Assembly: GCA_009731375.1 (NCBI GenBank)
Contig: BJOX01000168.1
Location: 219,063 to 283,062, forward strand
Length of the DNA stretch: 64,000 nucleotides
Source of the DNA: Paulinella micropora
Taxonomy: Eukaryota; Cercozoa; Imbricatea; Euglyphida
Direction of reading: 5' to 3'
Below are positions 44,096-54,535 of this stretch, piece after piece. A model generated the notes under the pieces. That model made no database searches, was not told where the DNA came from, and saw only the letters and a list, made by a program, of their open reading frames with translations. Both the position numbers and the translations under genes were made by a program. Numbering within the stretch: the first letter of the stretch is position 1; each line of letters starts with the position of its first letter.

Positions 44096-47000
44096 TCACT
44101 GCCTTCGTCGTCTGGCGCGGATTTCTTTGCCTGGTGGAGGACCACCAACAAAAGTCAGATCGAACTTTGACTGTTCGAGAATGTCCCAGATCTTATTAGG
44201 GATTCCGCCCAACGATAATTCAAAAGGGACATCAAGCACTCCTCTTGGCAGTGTCTGAATGGTCCACGCAGTGTAATCCTTGTCTCTGGGAGTAATTGTA
44301 TCATCCCATGTCTCGAGACTTTTTGCGTCTTTATATACTGGCAGATAATGTCTTGCCTTTGGATCCTCAACCGGGTCCATACTTCTCCAGAACTGGAGTA
44401 TCGGTTGTACTATCTTTGCGGCTGATGATATTTTGAGTGTCCGTGTGACACGCATCTGTCGTGGGACCGCCACGACCCGCATCAAGTATAAGTCTGAGAG
44501 AGTGTCATCAGCGACATGTTGTTCCGCTGGTCTCATCAGATAGAAAACATTTTTCACCCATGCGATGGTTGCTATCGCATCGCCTTCCTTCCATCGCTCA
44601 TGGACAATCTCAACGTTGCCCGCGTTTGGGTCAGTGTCCGTCCCCTCCTCCTCCTGGTGGACGTCCTTTGATCTCATCGACCTCATCGCCTTCCTCGGTT
44701 GGTCGTTGATAAGATCATTCCGCGCTCTCCTTAGCTGCGCCTCTGTGATCTTCTCCTTCTTTCCGCTATGCTCTCGCGGAGACTTGGACTGAGTCCCCAC
44801 CGCGCTTATGCGGTCAGTCTTCTCCTTGCTGTCCACCTCACTCTCCTCCTTCTCAGCTATCGGTGCCCGATAAGCATCGTCTTGGTCTATGCCAGCCTCC
44901 TTGTGGATGGGCGGCACCTCTTTGAAATCATCCTTCATCCGTTTTAACGCCTCCTCAACGGATTCATCTTCCAGTAAGAAGGGATCATACTTAATCAGCC
45001 TTCTTACATTCACAATTTGCACCTTCCCTCTACCCCTGATCTTGTAATTCAGAGGTCCCGTCTGTTCCATAATCTGATAAGGTCCTTTCCAGTGAGTGAA
45101 CAGCTTAGAGCTGACTCCCTTCGGGACTTGAGGATGGTACAATAGTACAATATCCCCGACCTGGAACTTGATCTGATCCAAGTGCGCTTGTCGCACCCCT
45201 TCAGCATCAGTCTTTCGGCGCTCCGCCTCTCTATGCGCCCTGACTATTTGTTCCGCCTCCATCTTCACTCTAAGTCTCATCCCAAACAACTCATCCGCAT
45301 CCGCCCAAGTGTCTTTTGGGTGAAGGAGCGAAGTCGGGATATCAGGCTCACGCCCATATACTAACTGATATGGCGAGATTGAGCTCTTCGAGCCTCCTAA
45401 CGCCGTAGAGGGTAGACAGTTCATTGCAAACGCAAATGATGGTGCTGCCTCGACCCATGCTCTTTGATTCTCCTTCTTCGTGCAATACATCTTTAGCGAG
45501 GCTTTGAGGGGTCTGTGTACCCGCTCGATTTTCCCATTTGCTCGCGGGTTATAGGCAGTAACATATTGCCATTTCATCCCGTAATACTTAGATAGTTTGT
45601 CGATGACCTCGTTATTAAAGTCCGAGCCTCGATCAGAACATATCTTTCTTGGTACTCCGATCTGTGAGATGATCCTATCGATCAGCGCCTCGGCCGTCGT
45701 CTTGCCGGTAACGATAGTAAGGAGATATATCCACACATAGTTGGTGGCTCTGTCAATAGCCGTAAGGAGGTATTTGTAACCATCCTTCGATTCTGGGAAA
45801 GGTCCCACATGATCAATGTGTATAAACTCAAACATCCCCGCATGAAGAGGAAATTCGCCAATCAGGCCGAAATTTGCCTTCAGTGGTGTTTTGTTTATCT
45901 TGCACGGGATGCATGCATCCACCGCCTGATCTATCTCCTCCTTCATCTTCTTCCACCAGAATCGCCTCGCTACGAACATATGAGTTCGTTGTCGACCCGG
46001 ATGCGCCAAAAGTGGGCAATTGTGGGCTGCGACAAATATAAATCGTCTCAGACTCTCCGGTACCCAAAGGGTCCATTTGTCCGGCTGTGACGCATAGCGA
46101 CCGTGAAGGCCCTTGTACCACAGTAGACCATCTCTCCATCCCATCTCCTTCATCTGATCTTTGATCGCTTTCGTCATCCGTAGCTCATCCGGGTTCTGAT
46201 ATAACTGTATCAGTTCTTTAAACTCCGGATCTTGAGCCTGTTGTTGCCTCCATGCGGTAGGCGAGGCTATATGGATAGTACCATCTTCTAGCCGTACCCC
46301 GATTCTTTCCGGGTCATCGTCTAGGTCACTTCTCCGCTCTTGAGGAGGCTCCGCATAAACTTCCTGCGTCTCCTCTTCCTCTCTTATGTTCGCCTTCGCA
46401 TTCTCATATACCTCATAGGACCACTCAGCGTCCTCCTGGGTATGTAGCTCACAACATATCCCGTGATCCGGGCCTTGTGGACTGTACCGTAGACCTGTGC
46501 GGTCATATCGGACTCCACTCGCCATCTCCATCGCCTCAATGTGGCTGACCTCATACACCTTGTCAGTGGACAAGTCTTCCATCTCCACCGTGGACACCAA
46601 CGCCGATACTTCTGAGTTAAACTCTAGCCTAGAGAGGCTATCAGCGACCACATTTCGCTTTCCCGGTAGATGGACCATTGTAAAATCGAAACAAGACAAG
46701 AACGCTTGCCACCGCGCCAGCCGTCCCGTCTGTTCATGATTCATCAACCATAACAGGTTATGATGATCAGTTCTGACAGTAAATTGAGGTCCTCCCCACA
46801 AATACTCTCTGAGCCTCTTGAGGGCCCATACTACCGCCAACGCCTCTCTTTGCCTTGTGCAATAGTTTCTCTCCGCCGCACACAACTTCCTACTAATAAA
46901 CATGATTGGGCGTAATTTCTTCTCCTCATCCTCTTGTTGTAGTACAGCCCCAATCGCAAACTTAGATGCGTCTGTATCGACTACGAATTGTTTCGTAAAG

Positions 47001-49336
47001 TCGGGTATCGTTAACACCAGTTCTCCGTCTTTCGGGTCTTTATAAATAAGATCTTTGAGCGCATGAAACGCTTGCAAAGCCTCTTCGTCCCACTTCTCAA
47101 AGTCTCCAAAATCTATAATTTTCTCCAACTTAGCCCGTGTTGCACCCCAATCGGGTATAAACTGGCTATAGTATTGCGCCATCGCAAGGAATGAGTGCAA
47201 TTCAGTGCGGTTCTTCGGTATCGGTCGATTCATAATCTCCTCCCTCTTCTCTTTGGATATCGAGACTCGATTATGGGAGATCTCGTACCCTAAGTATGTC
47301 ACACTCGTCTTGGCAAGTTGACACTTCTTTAGATTGCACTTCAGGCCAAAAGCTCCGATGCGCCTGAATATATCGGACAAATGATCGATATGCTCCTCCA
47401 TTGTGTTAGAGTATACGATAATGTCATCGATATAGCAAAATGCATATTCTCCCGCCTTCTGTCCCCGCCTTCTCATAAAGCCACCGTCAGACAAATCATC
47501 GTACTGACTGCTCAACATCTTCTGCATCGCCTTCTGGAAAAGTCCTGGGGCTTGCTTGAGGCCCATCGGAAGCACTTTCCATTGGTATATTTCCATACCC
47601 ACCACAAACGCCGTCAGCCATCTGGACTTTTCCTCCAGTGGTATCTGCCAGAAGCCATTCTTAAGGTCAATGACCGAATAGAATTTTGCATTCCGCAGTA
47701 CTCTCCTTCCTTCTTCTAATGTCGGGAGAGGATTTCTCTCTTCCTCCAGCACCTTGTTAACACGAGCATAGTTAACTGTCAGGCGCCATTCTCCTCCTGG
47801 CTTCGGCACTATTCTCGGTTGTGAGACTATTGGAGATGTTGATCTCTCAATAAAGTCCTCATTGAGCAGCTGTCTTGCTAGCTCCTCCGCTATCTTCGCC
47901 TCATGTATACTCAAATTCGCCCTTCGTGGTGCCGGTGACGGCTCCGCACCCGGTATTTTGTAAATAACCGCAGTGAAATCTTCAGGCTTGACACCACCTG
48001 CATGTGGAGGGTCAAAAATTTCCTTGTTCGCCTCTAATTTGGCTTTTAAAAGCTCCTTCTCCTTCTCCGTGCCTACTCCTTCTTCCAATATTTTCCGCGC
48101 CGCCTCTTGAAAATCTTCATCAGACATCTGCTTATGCTGCTTGAGGGGTTCTCTGTCCTCCTCCAAGCCTAAGTCCTCTTCCGAGACATCATCTAGGCCC
48201 GTCTTTTCATACGTGACCGTGTCCGGCTCATCATCTTTACCGAGCTCCACCAGCATGTCAATGAGTCTCGCGTATTGCAAAGGAGCTTTACGGGTGTAAA
48301 AACCATCAAAGCATGTGAATGCTTGCGGTATCAATTTCAACTTGTCGAGGTCTCTGAGCTTCCGCTTGTATGCACTGCTCTGCTCACGAGTTCCCATACG
48401 ACAAGCCACCACTAGCTGTTGCTTGCGAGAGGGTACCGGTATAGGATGATCAATAAGCCGGTCCCTTATTTCCTGCGCCCATATCGCCTTCTCATTATAT
48501 GGCAGGATAATAGTATACGGCTTATTATTTTCGAATAAAGTCCGTAAGCATTTCTTCACTTCAGACAGTGAACGCGGCCACGTGGGCTCGTCACCCCAGA
48601 AATCAGTAATAAAACTTTTAATAGTTTCTGGTGGAGTATCCGGGATTCGCCCCGTTCTCCTTGGTACAAACGCCTCCCTTTTTTCTTCTCCTACTTTCGC
48701 ATGGAAACAGTATCCGTTAGTAATATGGACATCTGTTCCTACTCCTTCCGCGAATCTCGCCAACGACGGGCTTCTTTGTGCGACACATATAATCTCCTCC
48801 TTTCGCTTCTCGATTAAGTCATCAATAGACTTTTTGTCCCAATGGCATGTCGGAACTGTGACAGTGCACACTTGGGATTCCCAATTGTCGGTCCAGGACA
48901 GTTCATCCGGTCTTACGACATGGGGGTGAACGTACACCTCAAGTGCCTCATGTGCGATGGCCATCTTTTTGTGATCCGTCGCTAGACTCAGCTCATAAGC
49001 CTCATAAGAGTCAGTAGCGTTGAAGGGATCAATATCGTTCTCTTCTCCTCTTTTTACTCCATATATCACTCGCCGTGCGGCGCAATCAATCACAGCCCCC
49101 ATCGTAGCCAATTGGTCATACGATAGTAATATTGACCCGTGGTAACCGGGGACGACATAGAGGTCCATACGGTATACTCGTGCGGATTTCAATTTAAAGG
49201 TCAGTGTGATGATTCCCGTGATATCCGTCCGGCTGCTCACTCCTTTGAGAGTGCCCGTTGACTTTTTCATATTTCCGTCCACCCAGTCCCGGTATCGATT
49301 AAAAAACTTCCTGCCGACAATATTAATATTCGCCAT
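44096..49336 (-). CDS. Ty3/gypsy retrotransposon Pol polyprotein
   Basis: A 1746-codon open frame with domains in gypsy order: protease-like segment (residues 1-110), reverse transcriptase with LPMGLKQAPGLFQ and FCYIDDIIVYS (catalytic YIDD near 635), RNase H with VVDTDASKFAIGAVL (about 787) and TDHHNLLWL (about 860), integrase with an H-x-H/C-x-x-C zinc region (about 1110-1145) and DDE residues in HIDHVGP, SDRGSDFN and NGKIERVHRP (about 1172, 1235, 1270), then a GPY/F-like module (about 1425). A C-terminal extension of roughly 250 residues is unassigned. The position where protease should read D-T-G reads D-T-M just before the first in-frame ATG. Pol is one frame off the preceding Gag-like ORF. 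The long intact frame suggests fairly recent activity. Confidence 0.95.
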   Translation of the reverse strand: MANINIVGRKFFNRYRDWVDGNMKKSTGTLKGVSSRTDITGIITLTFKLKSARVYRMDLYVVPGYHGSILLSYDQLATMGAVIDCAARRVIYGVKRGEENDIDPFNATDSYEAYELSLATDHKKMAIAHEALEVYVHPHVVRPDELSWTDNWESQVCTVTVPTCHWDKKSIDDLIEKRKEEIICVAQRSPSLARFAEGVGTDVHITNGYCFHAKVGEEKREAFVPRRTGRIPDTPPETIKSFITDFWGDEPTWPRSLSEVKKCLRTLFENNKPYTIILPYNEKAIWAQEIRDRLIDHPIPVPSRKQQLVVACRMGTREQSSAYKRKLRDLDKLKLIPQAFTCFDGFYTRKAPLQYARLIDMLVELGKDDEPDTVTYEKTGLDDVSEEDLGLEEDREPLKQHKQMSDEDFQEAARKILEEGVGTEKEKELLKAKLEANKEIFDPPHAGGVKPEDFTAVIYKIPGAEPSPAPRRANLSIHEAKIAEELARQLLNEDFIERSTSPIVSQPRIVPKPGGEWRLTVNYARVNKVLEEERNPLPTLEEGRRVLRNAKFYSVIDLKNGFWQIPLEEKSRWLTAFVVGMEIYQWKVLPMGLKQAPGLFQKAMQKMLSSQYDDLSDGGFMRRRGQKAGEYAFCYIDDIIVYSNTMEEHIDHLSDIFRRIGAFGLKCNLKKCQLAKTSVTYLGYEISHNRVSISKEKREEIMNRPIPKNRTELHSFLAMAQYYSQFIPDWGATRAKLEKIIDFGDFEKWDEEALQAFHALKDLIYKDPKDGELVLTIPDFTKQFVVDTDASKFAIGAVLQQEDEEKKLRPIMFISRKLCAAERNYCTRQREALAVVWALKRLREYLWGGPQFTVRTDHHNLLWLMNHEQTGRLARWQAFLSCFDFTMVHLPGKRNVVADSLSRLEFNSEVSALVSTVEMEDLSTDKVYEVSHIEAMEMASGVRYDRTGLRYSPQGPDHGICCELHTQEDAEWSYEVYENAKANIREEEETQEVYAEPPQERRSDLDDDPERIGVRLEDGTIHIASPTAWRQQQAQDPEFKELIQLYQNPDELRMTKAIKDQMKEMGWRDGLLWYKGLHGRYASQPDKWTLWVPESLRRFIFVAAHNCPLLAHPGRQRTHMFVARRFWWKKMKEEIDQAVDACIPCKINKTPLKANFGLIGEFPLHAGMFEFIHIDHVGPFPESKDGYKYLLTAIDRATNYVWIYLLTIVTGKTTAEALIDRIISQIGVPRKICSDRGSDFNNEVIDKLSKYYGMKWQYVTAYNPRANGKIERVHRPLKASLKMYCTKKENQRAWVEAAPSFAFAMNCLPSTALGGSKSSISPYQLVYGREPDIPTSLLHPKDTWADADELFGMRLRVKMEAEQIVRAHREAERRKTDAEGVRQAHLDQIKFQVGDIVLLYHPQVPKGVSSKLFTHWKGPYQIMEQTGPLNYKIRGRGKVQIVNVRRLIKYDPFLLEDESVEEALKRMKDDFKEVPPIHKEAGIDQDDAYRAPIAEKEESEVDSKEKTDRISAVGTQSKSPREHSGKKEKITEAQLRRARNDLINDQPRKAMRSMRSKDVHQEEEGTDTDPNAGNVEIVHERWKEGDAIATIAWVKNVFYLMRPAEQHVADDTLSDLYLMRVVAVPRQMRVTRTLKISSAAKIVQPILQFWRSMDPVEDPKARHYLPVYKDAKSLETWDDTITPRDKDYTAWTIQTLPRGVLDVPFELSLGGIPNKIWDILEQSKFDLTFVGGPPPGKEIRARRRRQ

Positions 49337-49343
49337 CGTATCA

Positions 49344-49874
49344 TTACCAACTTTTTATTGTCTTCAATGTTTCACAATAAAGTTCCGTATAACACAGAGC
49401 ATCGGGCCTGTGTATATTGGCTGCGAGAACAAGAACTTTACGTTCCAAATTTTGGAGTCTTGTCTCTAAGTTTTTCAACTCCTCCTTCTTCTCCTCCTGC
49501 TTCACCTCATTAACATTTTTATTATTCTGCGGTACTGGTGCGTTTACTATTTGAGCGACATTGTCTTGTGGTACTTGAGTACACACATTGTCTTTTTGCT
49601 CGCCACCCGCCGCGACCGTAGACATTGAGTCTGTTCGTGGTTGTTTGCTTGGCCGAGGCGATACGTCTGCCATTGGCCTCCTCGCCTCCATCGCAAGTCT
49701 CGCCTTCCTATTTGCATCAGTTATCATTGGTAACCGTGCTGTATGAACGGGTATGAGACTACCTTGGGGCTGCAGTCTCTGTGTACCCACATCTTTGTTT
49801 TCACATAGAGGAAGCGTTGGCCCAGTCTGCACAACAGCATTAGAAAGCACTGTGACTTTAGGGTTAAACTTCAC
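49344..49874 (-). CDS. Gag C-terminal part preceding Pol
   Basis: 176 codons from the ATG at 49,872-49,874 to TAA, ending eight bases before Pol's first ATG. The region is polar, with a predicted coiled coil near its end (EEKKEELKNLETRLQNLERK). It lies in the same frame as 49,908-50,372, separated only by a TGA. The Pol frame is +1 relative to it, and the overlap ATA AAA AGT TGG TAA is a plausible shift site, so Gag-Pol fusion may need recoding. No function beyond structural Gag is proposed. Confidence 0.6.
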   Translation of the reverse strand: MKFNPKVTVLSNAVVQTGPTLPLCENKDVGTQRLQPQGSLIPVHTARLPMITDANRKARLAMEARRPMADVSPRPSKQPRTDSMSTVAAGGEQKDNVCTQVPQDNVAQIVNAPVPQNNKNVNEVKQEEKKEELKNLETRLQNLERKVLVLAANIHRPDALCYTELYCETLKTIKSW

Positions 49875-49907
49875 AGTCTTCTCCTTCCTCTCTTCTTCCC
49901 CCTCCAG

Positions 49908-50372
49908 TCATTCCACCACCTCGAAACGATTACCTTGAGTAGTGTCCGGGTAGGATGACGTATCGGTCTCCGAGGCAGTGTTGTAGGCCTGAGCTCGACC
50001 GAAATTTGGGTTGGAGCTTGCCCACGAGCCTCCTCCTCCTCTGGGTGGGGGGGCTGGAGCTCGAACAGCTCTCCCTCCATAAGGGGTATATCCCCGACCT
50101 CCTCCTCTTCCTCTCTGAGGGGTTCCCTGCCACCTCGAGGCTCCTCTCCATGTTCCTCGTCCTCGTCCTCCTCCTCCTCCTCCTCCTCCTCCTCCTCCTG
50201 CTCCTGCTCCTCCTTCTCGTCCTCTTTGAGAGGCCTTTAAGTTCTTTTGTCTCTCCCTTTCCTCCTTCTTCTCCTTCATCCTCTTCATGTAGGTAATGAT
50301 GGCCTCTCGTAACTCCTCATCATCACACATATTGGCATACCAACCTTCGTTCACAGCGGCAATCTGAAGCAT
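49908..50372 (-). CDS. Gag glycine/arginine-rich nucleic-acid-binding region
   Basis: This frame has an acidic-basic helix rich in K, E and R, followed by a Gly-Arg tract and further RGG-like repeats, then RFEVVE and a TGA. RGG-rich tails in place of CCHC knuckles are known for RNA binding in some Gags. Reading is open upstream to the N gap at 50,428, so the real start lies further right. The TGA is followed by CTG and then by the in-frame ORF 49,344-49,874. Confidence 0.55.
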   Translation of the reverse strand: MLQIAAVNEGWYANMCDDEELREAIITYMKRMKEKKEERERQKNLKASQRGREGGAGAGGGGGGGGGGGRGRGTWRGASRWQGTPQRGRGGGRGYTPYGGRAVRAPAPPPRGGGGSWASSNPNFGRAQAYNTASETDTSSYPDTTQGNRFEVVE

Positions 50373-50427
50373 ATTGAAAAGGCCCGGTTCCTTGCCTTCC
50401 GTCCTGCTCAGAAAATTTGCCCTTGCT

Positions 50428-50555
50428 NNNNNNNNNNNNNNNNNNNNNNNNNNNNNNNNNNNNNNNNNNNNNNNNNNNNNNNNNNNNNNNNNNNNNNNNN
50501 NNNNNNNNNNNNNNNNNNNNNNNNNNNNNNNNNNNNNNNNNNNNNNNNNNNNNNN
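50428..50555. other. Assembly gap next to poly-T
   Basis: 128 N within the Gag region, followed by a T-run. Confidence 0.95.
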
Positions 50556-50599
50556 GTTTTTTTTTTTTTTTTTTTTTTTTTTGTAAAGAGAAAAAGAGC

Positions 50600-51635
50600 A
50601 AGTGCTAATCTCGTTTCTTTTTTTAAGATAGAGAGAGATAGAGAGGGAGAGAGAGGGAAGAGGGAGAGGAGAGAGAGAGTGAAAGGAAAGGAGGGAGTGG
50701 AGAGGGAGAGGGGGAGGAAAAGGGGGAAAGGGAGCGGGGAAGGGAAGAAAGAGAGAGGGAGGGAGAAAAGAGAAAGAGAGAGGGGGGTAGCAGGAAGAAC
50801 TACTACAAAAATATATGAAGACATAAAATGCAAAAATATGTAAATAAAATAAAGTTTCTTTTTTTATATTTATAAGTGGGTGGGAGGGAAGGGAATTTTC
50901 AGATGAAAATAAGCTTTCTCGCTAGCCGAGCAGACAGAGAAAGACAAAAACAAACCAAAAAAAGCAGACAAGCATGTGACAGTGGCAAAATGCAAATCAA
51001 TAAAATAACCCGTCGGGCTTCGCCCTGCAAGGTAACAGAAAAGAACAGGACACGGAAGATGAAAACCCGAAACGGTTTTGCGGCTGCGCCGCGAAACAGT
51101 TAAGGTTCGCCACGTGCACCGAAACCGAACAGGAATGAAATTTAACGCCTTTTAACATCAGAGATGCTAACCACAATTTAAATGAGCATCCTGTTTCCAC
51201 TGTATCAAAATATTGACAGATATTTGTTGATTATTAAAACTGTAAGTGCCATAAACTGGAAAGTAGCGCCCTACACCAACCCCCTGCCCGCTAGGGAAAA
51301 GTAAAATATAATTAATTCTAACTTTAATATAATTGATTATATTCACATACTAAAAGAAAAATATTATTTATTAACAGTGACATTATTTGTATTTAGTTTA
51401 TTTGCCATGATACTTCAGTTTCAATTTATAGCAAGTATTATCTTATAAAAATTATACTTTTTTGTAAAATTAGATTTATTGTAATAAAACTACAGTGTTT
51501 GTGTACAATTAAGTGTCATAAACTGCAAAGGGGGCCCCCTACGCCAACCCCGCGCTGCCGACCCCGCCTCGCCGCGCGACAGCGCGGCGAGGCGGGATCT
51601 GCAGCGCGGGATTGGCGTTGGGCCCCCCACTGCTT
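50600..51635. other. Sequence interrupting the Gag region, with GC-rich cruciform
   Basis: A purine-rich GA tract (50,625-50,790) and AT-rich DNA separate the two Gag parts. At 51,568-51,602 lies CCCGCCTCGCCGCGC facing GCGCGGCGAGGCGGG over a 4-base loop, within larger matching arms (CCTACGCCAACCCCGCGCT and GCGCGGGATTGGCGTTGGG). A related ATAAACTG(G/C)AAAG...CCAACCCC block lies at 51,250 and 51,517. It is probably an inserted foldback element, but its ends are not certain. Confidence 0.5.
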
Positions 51636-52769
51636 TAGGTACACATGCCCTGCGAGCCCAAACACACTCTAACTACATCTATTACACCTCGACTCTGCCG
51701 GACCCGAAATCCTCTTCTCTCTCTCTCTTTGTTTCGGTCTATTTCCAACGCTTTTTCTTCCAACTTCTCCCACCATTCCTCAAAAGACCATGCATGCTGC
51801 TTCTTATTCATCTTTAGCGTGCTCATCCATCCTCCCCAATCCTTCCTCACCCCGGGCTCTGATGCATACTCAGGGTTTTGTTGTGCATTAGTGATTATAG
51901 TTTCCTTAGTTCTTTTGGGTGTTTCATGGCCTACTGCCTTTAGCTCTTCCTCTAACGCAACAAACGCATCAAACTGCGGAGCATAATCACATCCCTTATC
52001 AAACGTCCATGCATTCATCGCATTTATTTTATCTTGCACATCTTCCTCACTCACCTTACCAAACCTTTTGGTTACTATTAATAGTCTTGCCCACACAATG
52101 TGCAAGTTCTGACCAAAGTCTGGTGAGGTGTCTCTCACCAAATCTGCCACACTCCTCTTTGCACTAGCTTATCAAACACAAACGAAAAAGCTTCCTCTCT
52201 CTGCCTTTTCATCTCATGCTCCAAACTCTCCTCATATGCCATTATCATTCCTTCTTCCTTCTCTTTTCCCTCTACTTGCTCCTTGCTCTTCGTCTTGATT
52301 GTTGTGGTTGCTGGTGTGGAATAAGTAGGTGAAAGCTGACTACTCACTCTCCCCCTCTCCTCCACCTGCTCTTCTCCTCTCTTTTGCTCCCTCTTACCAC
52401 TAATAGTATCTCCCCCTAAAGTAGACTGCCTTTCTGTCTCAGCAAAGTAAGATGCAAGGTTTTCTTTGTCTGACTCTGACTCTGAGTCTAACTCACTGCG
52501 GCTTCCTCTTCTGCCTCTCTCAACCCTACATTTCCTCTCCCTCTTGCTGGTTTCTTTCCTGCTCTCTCTCCCCACCTCCACATGTAATTGTGGACTCTTT
52601 TTCCTTTGCTATGCAGAGCACTTACATTACTCTCATGCACTAGCCTAACTTCTGTGTTTTTGAGGGTCTTTAGTGCCCCCTTGAGTCCGTTGCCACCCAA
52701 GGCCAAAACTATCTCCCTCTGAAAACTCTTGAATGGGGTTCTCCCATCATATTGTCCTTTTGCAGTCAC
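51635..52769 (-). pseudogene. Retroelement Gag N-terminal part, frameshifted
   Basis: Three overlapping minus-strand frames continue one another: 52,769-52,488 (PFKSFQREIVLALGGNG, an expected Gag start), 52,581-52,135 (acidic linker, then AFSFVFDKLVQRG) and 52,150-51,635 (VWARLLIVTKRFGKVS, then QFDAFVALEEELKAVG). The helical pattern resembles capsid regions of retrotransposon Gag. Two frame changes break it. It may belong to the gypsy element whose Pol lies to the left, split by the insertion at 50.6-51.6 kb, or to another element. Confidence 0.55.
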
Positions 52770-53040
52770 TGCACACTGCCTTTGTTTTTGTCTGTGTCTT
52801 TCAGAATACTATAACTCATGATAAAGTCTTACTGTCTTGTTGCCGGTTCCTCTTTGAAGTAGTTGTTGCAGATCAGTTGGTGTGCTGTCCTTTTCCGCGA
52901 CGCTGGTCACCTAACTAAACGGAGACTCAAGTATCAAACGATGCGTTTTTCTGCAACCAGTGTTGCAAAAGCTGTAATGTTTTTCTGGCAACTAAAAGTC
53001 CAAAACTGGCAAGTTACCTGTCCAACGACCCACACCAATA

Positions 53041-53228
53041 TGTAATGCCCCCAACGATAGCTGAAAAAAAGTCGGTAATACAACCAAACACAGTCCTCAA
53101 GAATGAGAATGATGTCTCGTTGTATTAGCTTAGTTGTAATGCCCCCAACGATAGCTCGTAAAAAGTCGGTAATACAACCAAACACAGTCCTCAAGAATGA
53201 GAATGATGTCTCGTTATATGAGCTCAGT
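53041..53228. repeat. Two tandem units of about 102 bp
   Basis: TGTAATGCCCCCAACGATAG starts each unit, and ATGAGAATGATGTCTCGTT ends each. They lie about 270 bp upstream of the Gag start on the minus strand. On that strand the unit ends CATTACA and is followed three bases later by TGGTGTGGGTCGTTGG, which has the form of a tRNA primer-binding site. Confidence 0.7.
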
Positions 53229-53700
53229 GAAGCCAAAAAGGAAAACGGCAACAGACCAGGAATAAAATGGCATCAGGTCCAATCCGGACAAATAATACTG
53301 AAAAACAAGCTGGTGCACCTGTCACCAGGAAAAGCCGGGTACTTTTTACCGGCTATCCGGGGGGTGATGCCTACATATAGCAGTATTACGATACTGCTCC
53401 GTTAATTTACCATGTATGGCGCGGCAAGATTAGTAGTAAAGGCATAAGGTAGATGAGTAGTTATTCCTAAATAGTGGCCCCAAGCAATGGACAATTTTAT
53501 TAATTATAGCATTTAGTCATACCCGCCGCCCACGCCAAAGACAATAACCTATTTTACATATATCACTGTATGTGTAACGATGAATTCAAAGCGTTGGCGG
53601 TCTGTGGTTGTGGCACTTAGTGACGTGTCAGTATTATTCAAAATCTCAGCAGTAAAAGTAAACGGTACGAACCCTCTTGTCTAGTGTAAATAGCTGAGAG
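53229..53700. other. Spacer, nothing recognised
   Basis: Mixed-composition DNA without open frames of note or repeats. Confidence 0.4.
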
Positions 53701-54535
53701 GTCATTGAGTCAGACTGAGCATTTTACAATATTAATAACGACCAGCCAAAACCACTACAGTTGACATTTTACTTTTTTAAACCGGCCCGTTAGATTCTCC
53801 TCTGCACGACGTTTCGACTTCACTTACTAGTTTTCGATTTCGTTCATGAATGACTTCAAACGCATGATTTAATCAAAGTTTTTTACAAAAGATTAACTAT
53901 TGTCTTTTTTCACTAATCTATTATCTTTTTCTGTTATTTCCCGTGAACACGCATGTGCGGTAAATTTGTGGACAAGGAAACAGACTTCCTGAGAAACGGC
54001 TAAGAAATCTTTCCAAAATGAAATTTCTACACCTTGAACATATTAGTAGGATTTGAAGCCCTCCTTTAAGTACTACACTCCCATCTTCAAGTGTTACACC
54101 TTACCAACTCACAATCTACGTTCAACGTGATCGTACTTTGCAACCAAAGTCTGCAAACAAGTAGAAATCTACGTAAATAAAGGAAGTGACCTCTCAGCTA
54201 TTTACTGGTATTTCACCTACTCTCTGGAGTTAGGACTTAATGCAGCCATAGAGACTTTTAATAAGAGTTCGTTGTGTATTTATCCCTTGGGGTTGTATCC
54301 AAACTCACAATTCGAATTTTCCTTTCAAGTGGAAACTGCACACACGAGTTTTGTGTGCTCTGTCGACAGATCGATTTGAAAGCACCTCATACAAGGAAAG
54401 TACTACTCAACGAACGTGGGAGATCAGAGGTCATCAAAAACACATATGTGAGACAGATCTTTCACCTGTCTTTGCATTTTTGTGTCGTCTCTCTGTTCTT
54501 CTACACTCTATGTAGTCAACCAACACCACAGATCA
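53700..54535 (+). repeat. 0.9-kb dispersed repeat, right copy
   Basis: Direct-orientation partner of 41,715-42,605. Confidence 0.75.
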
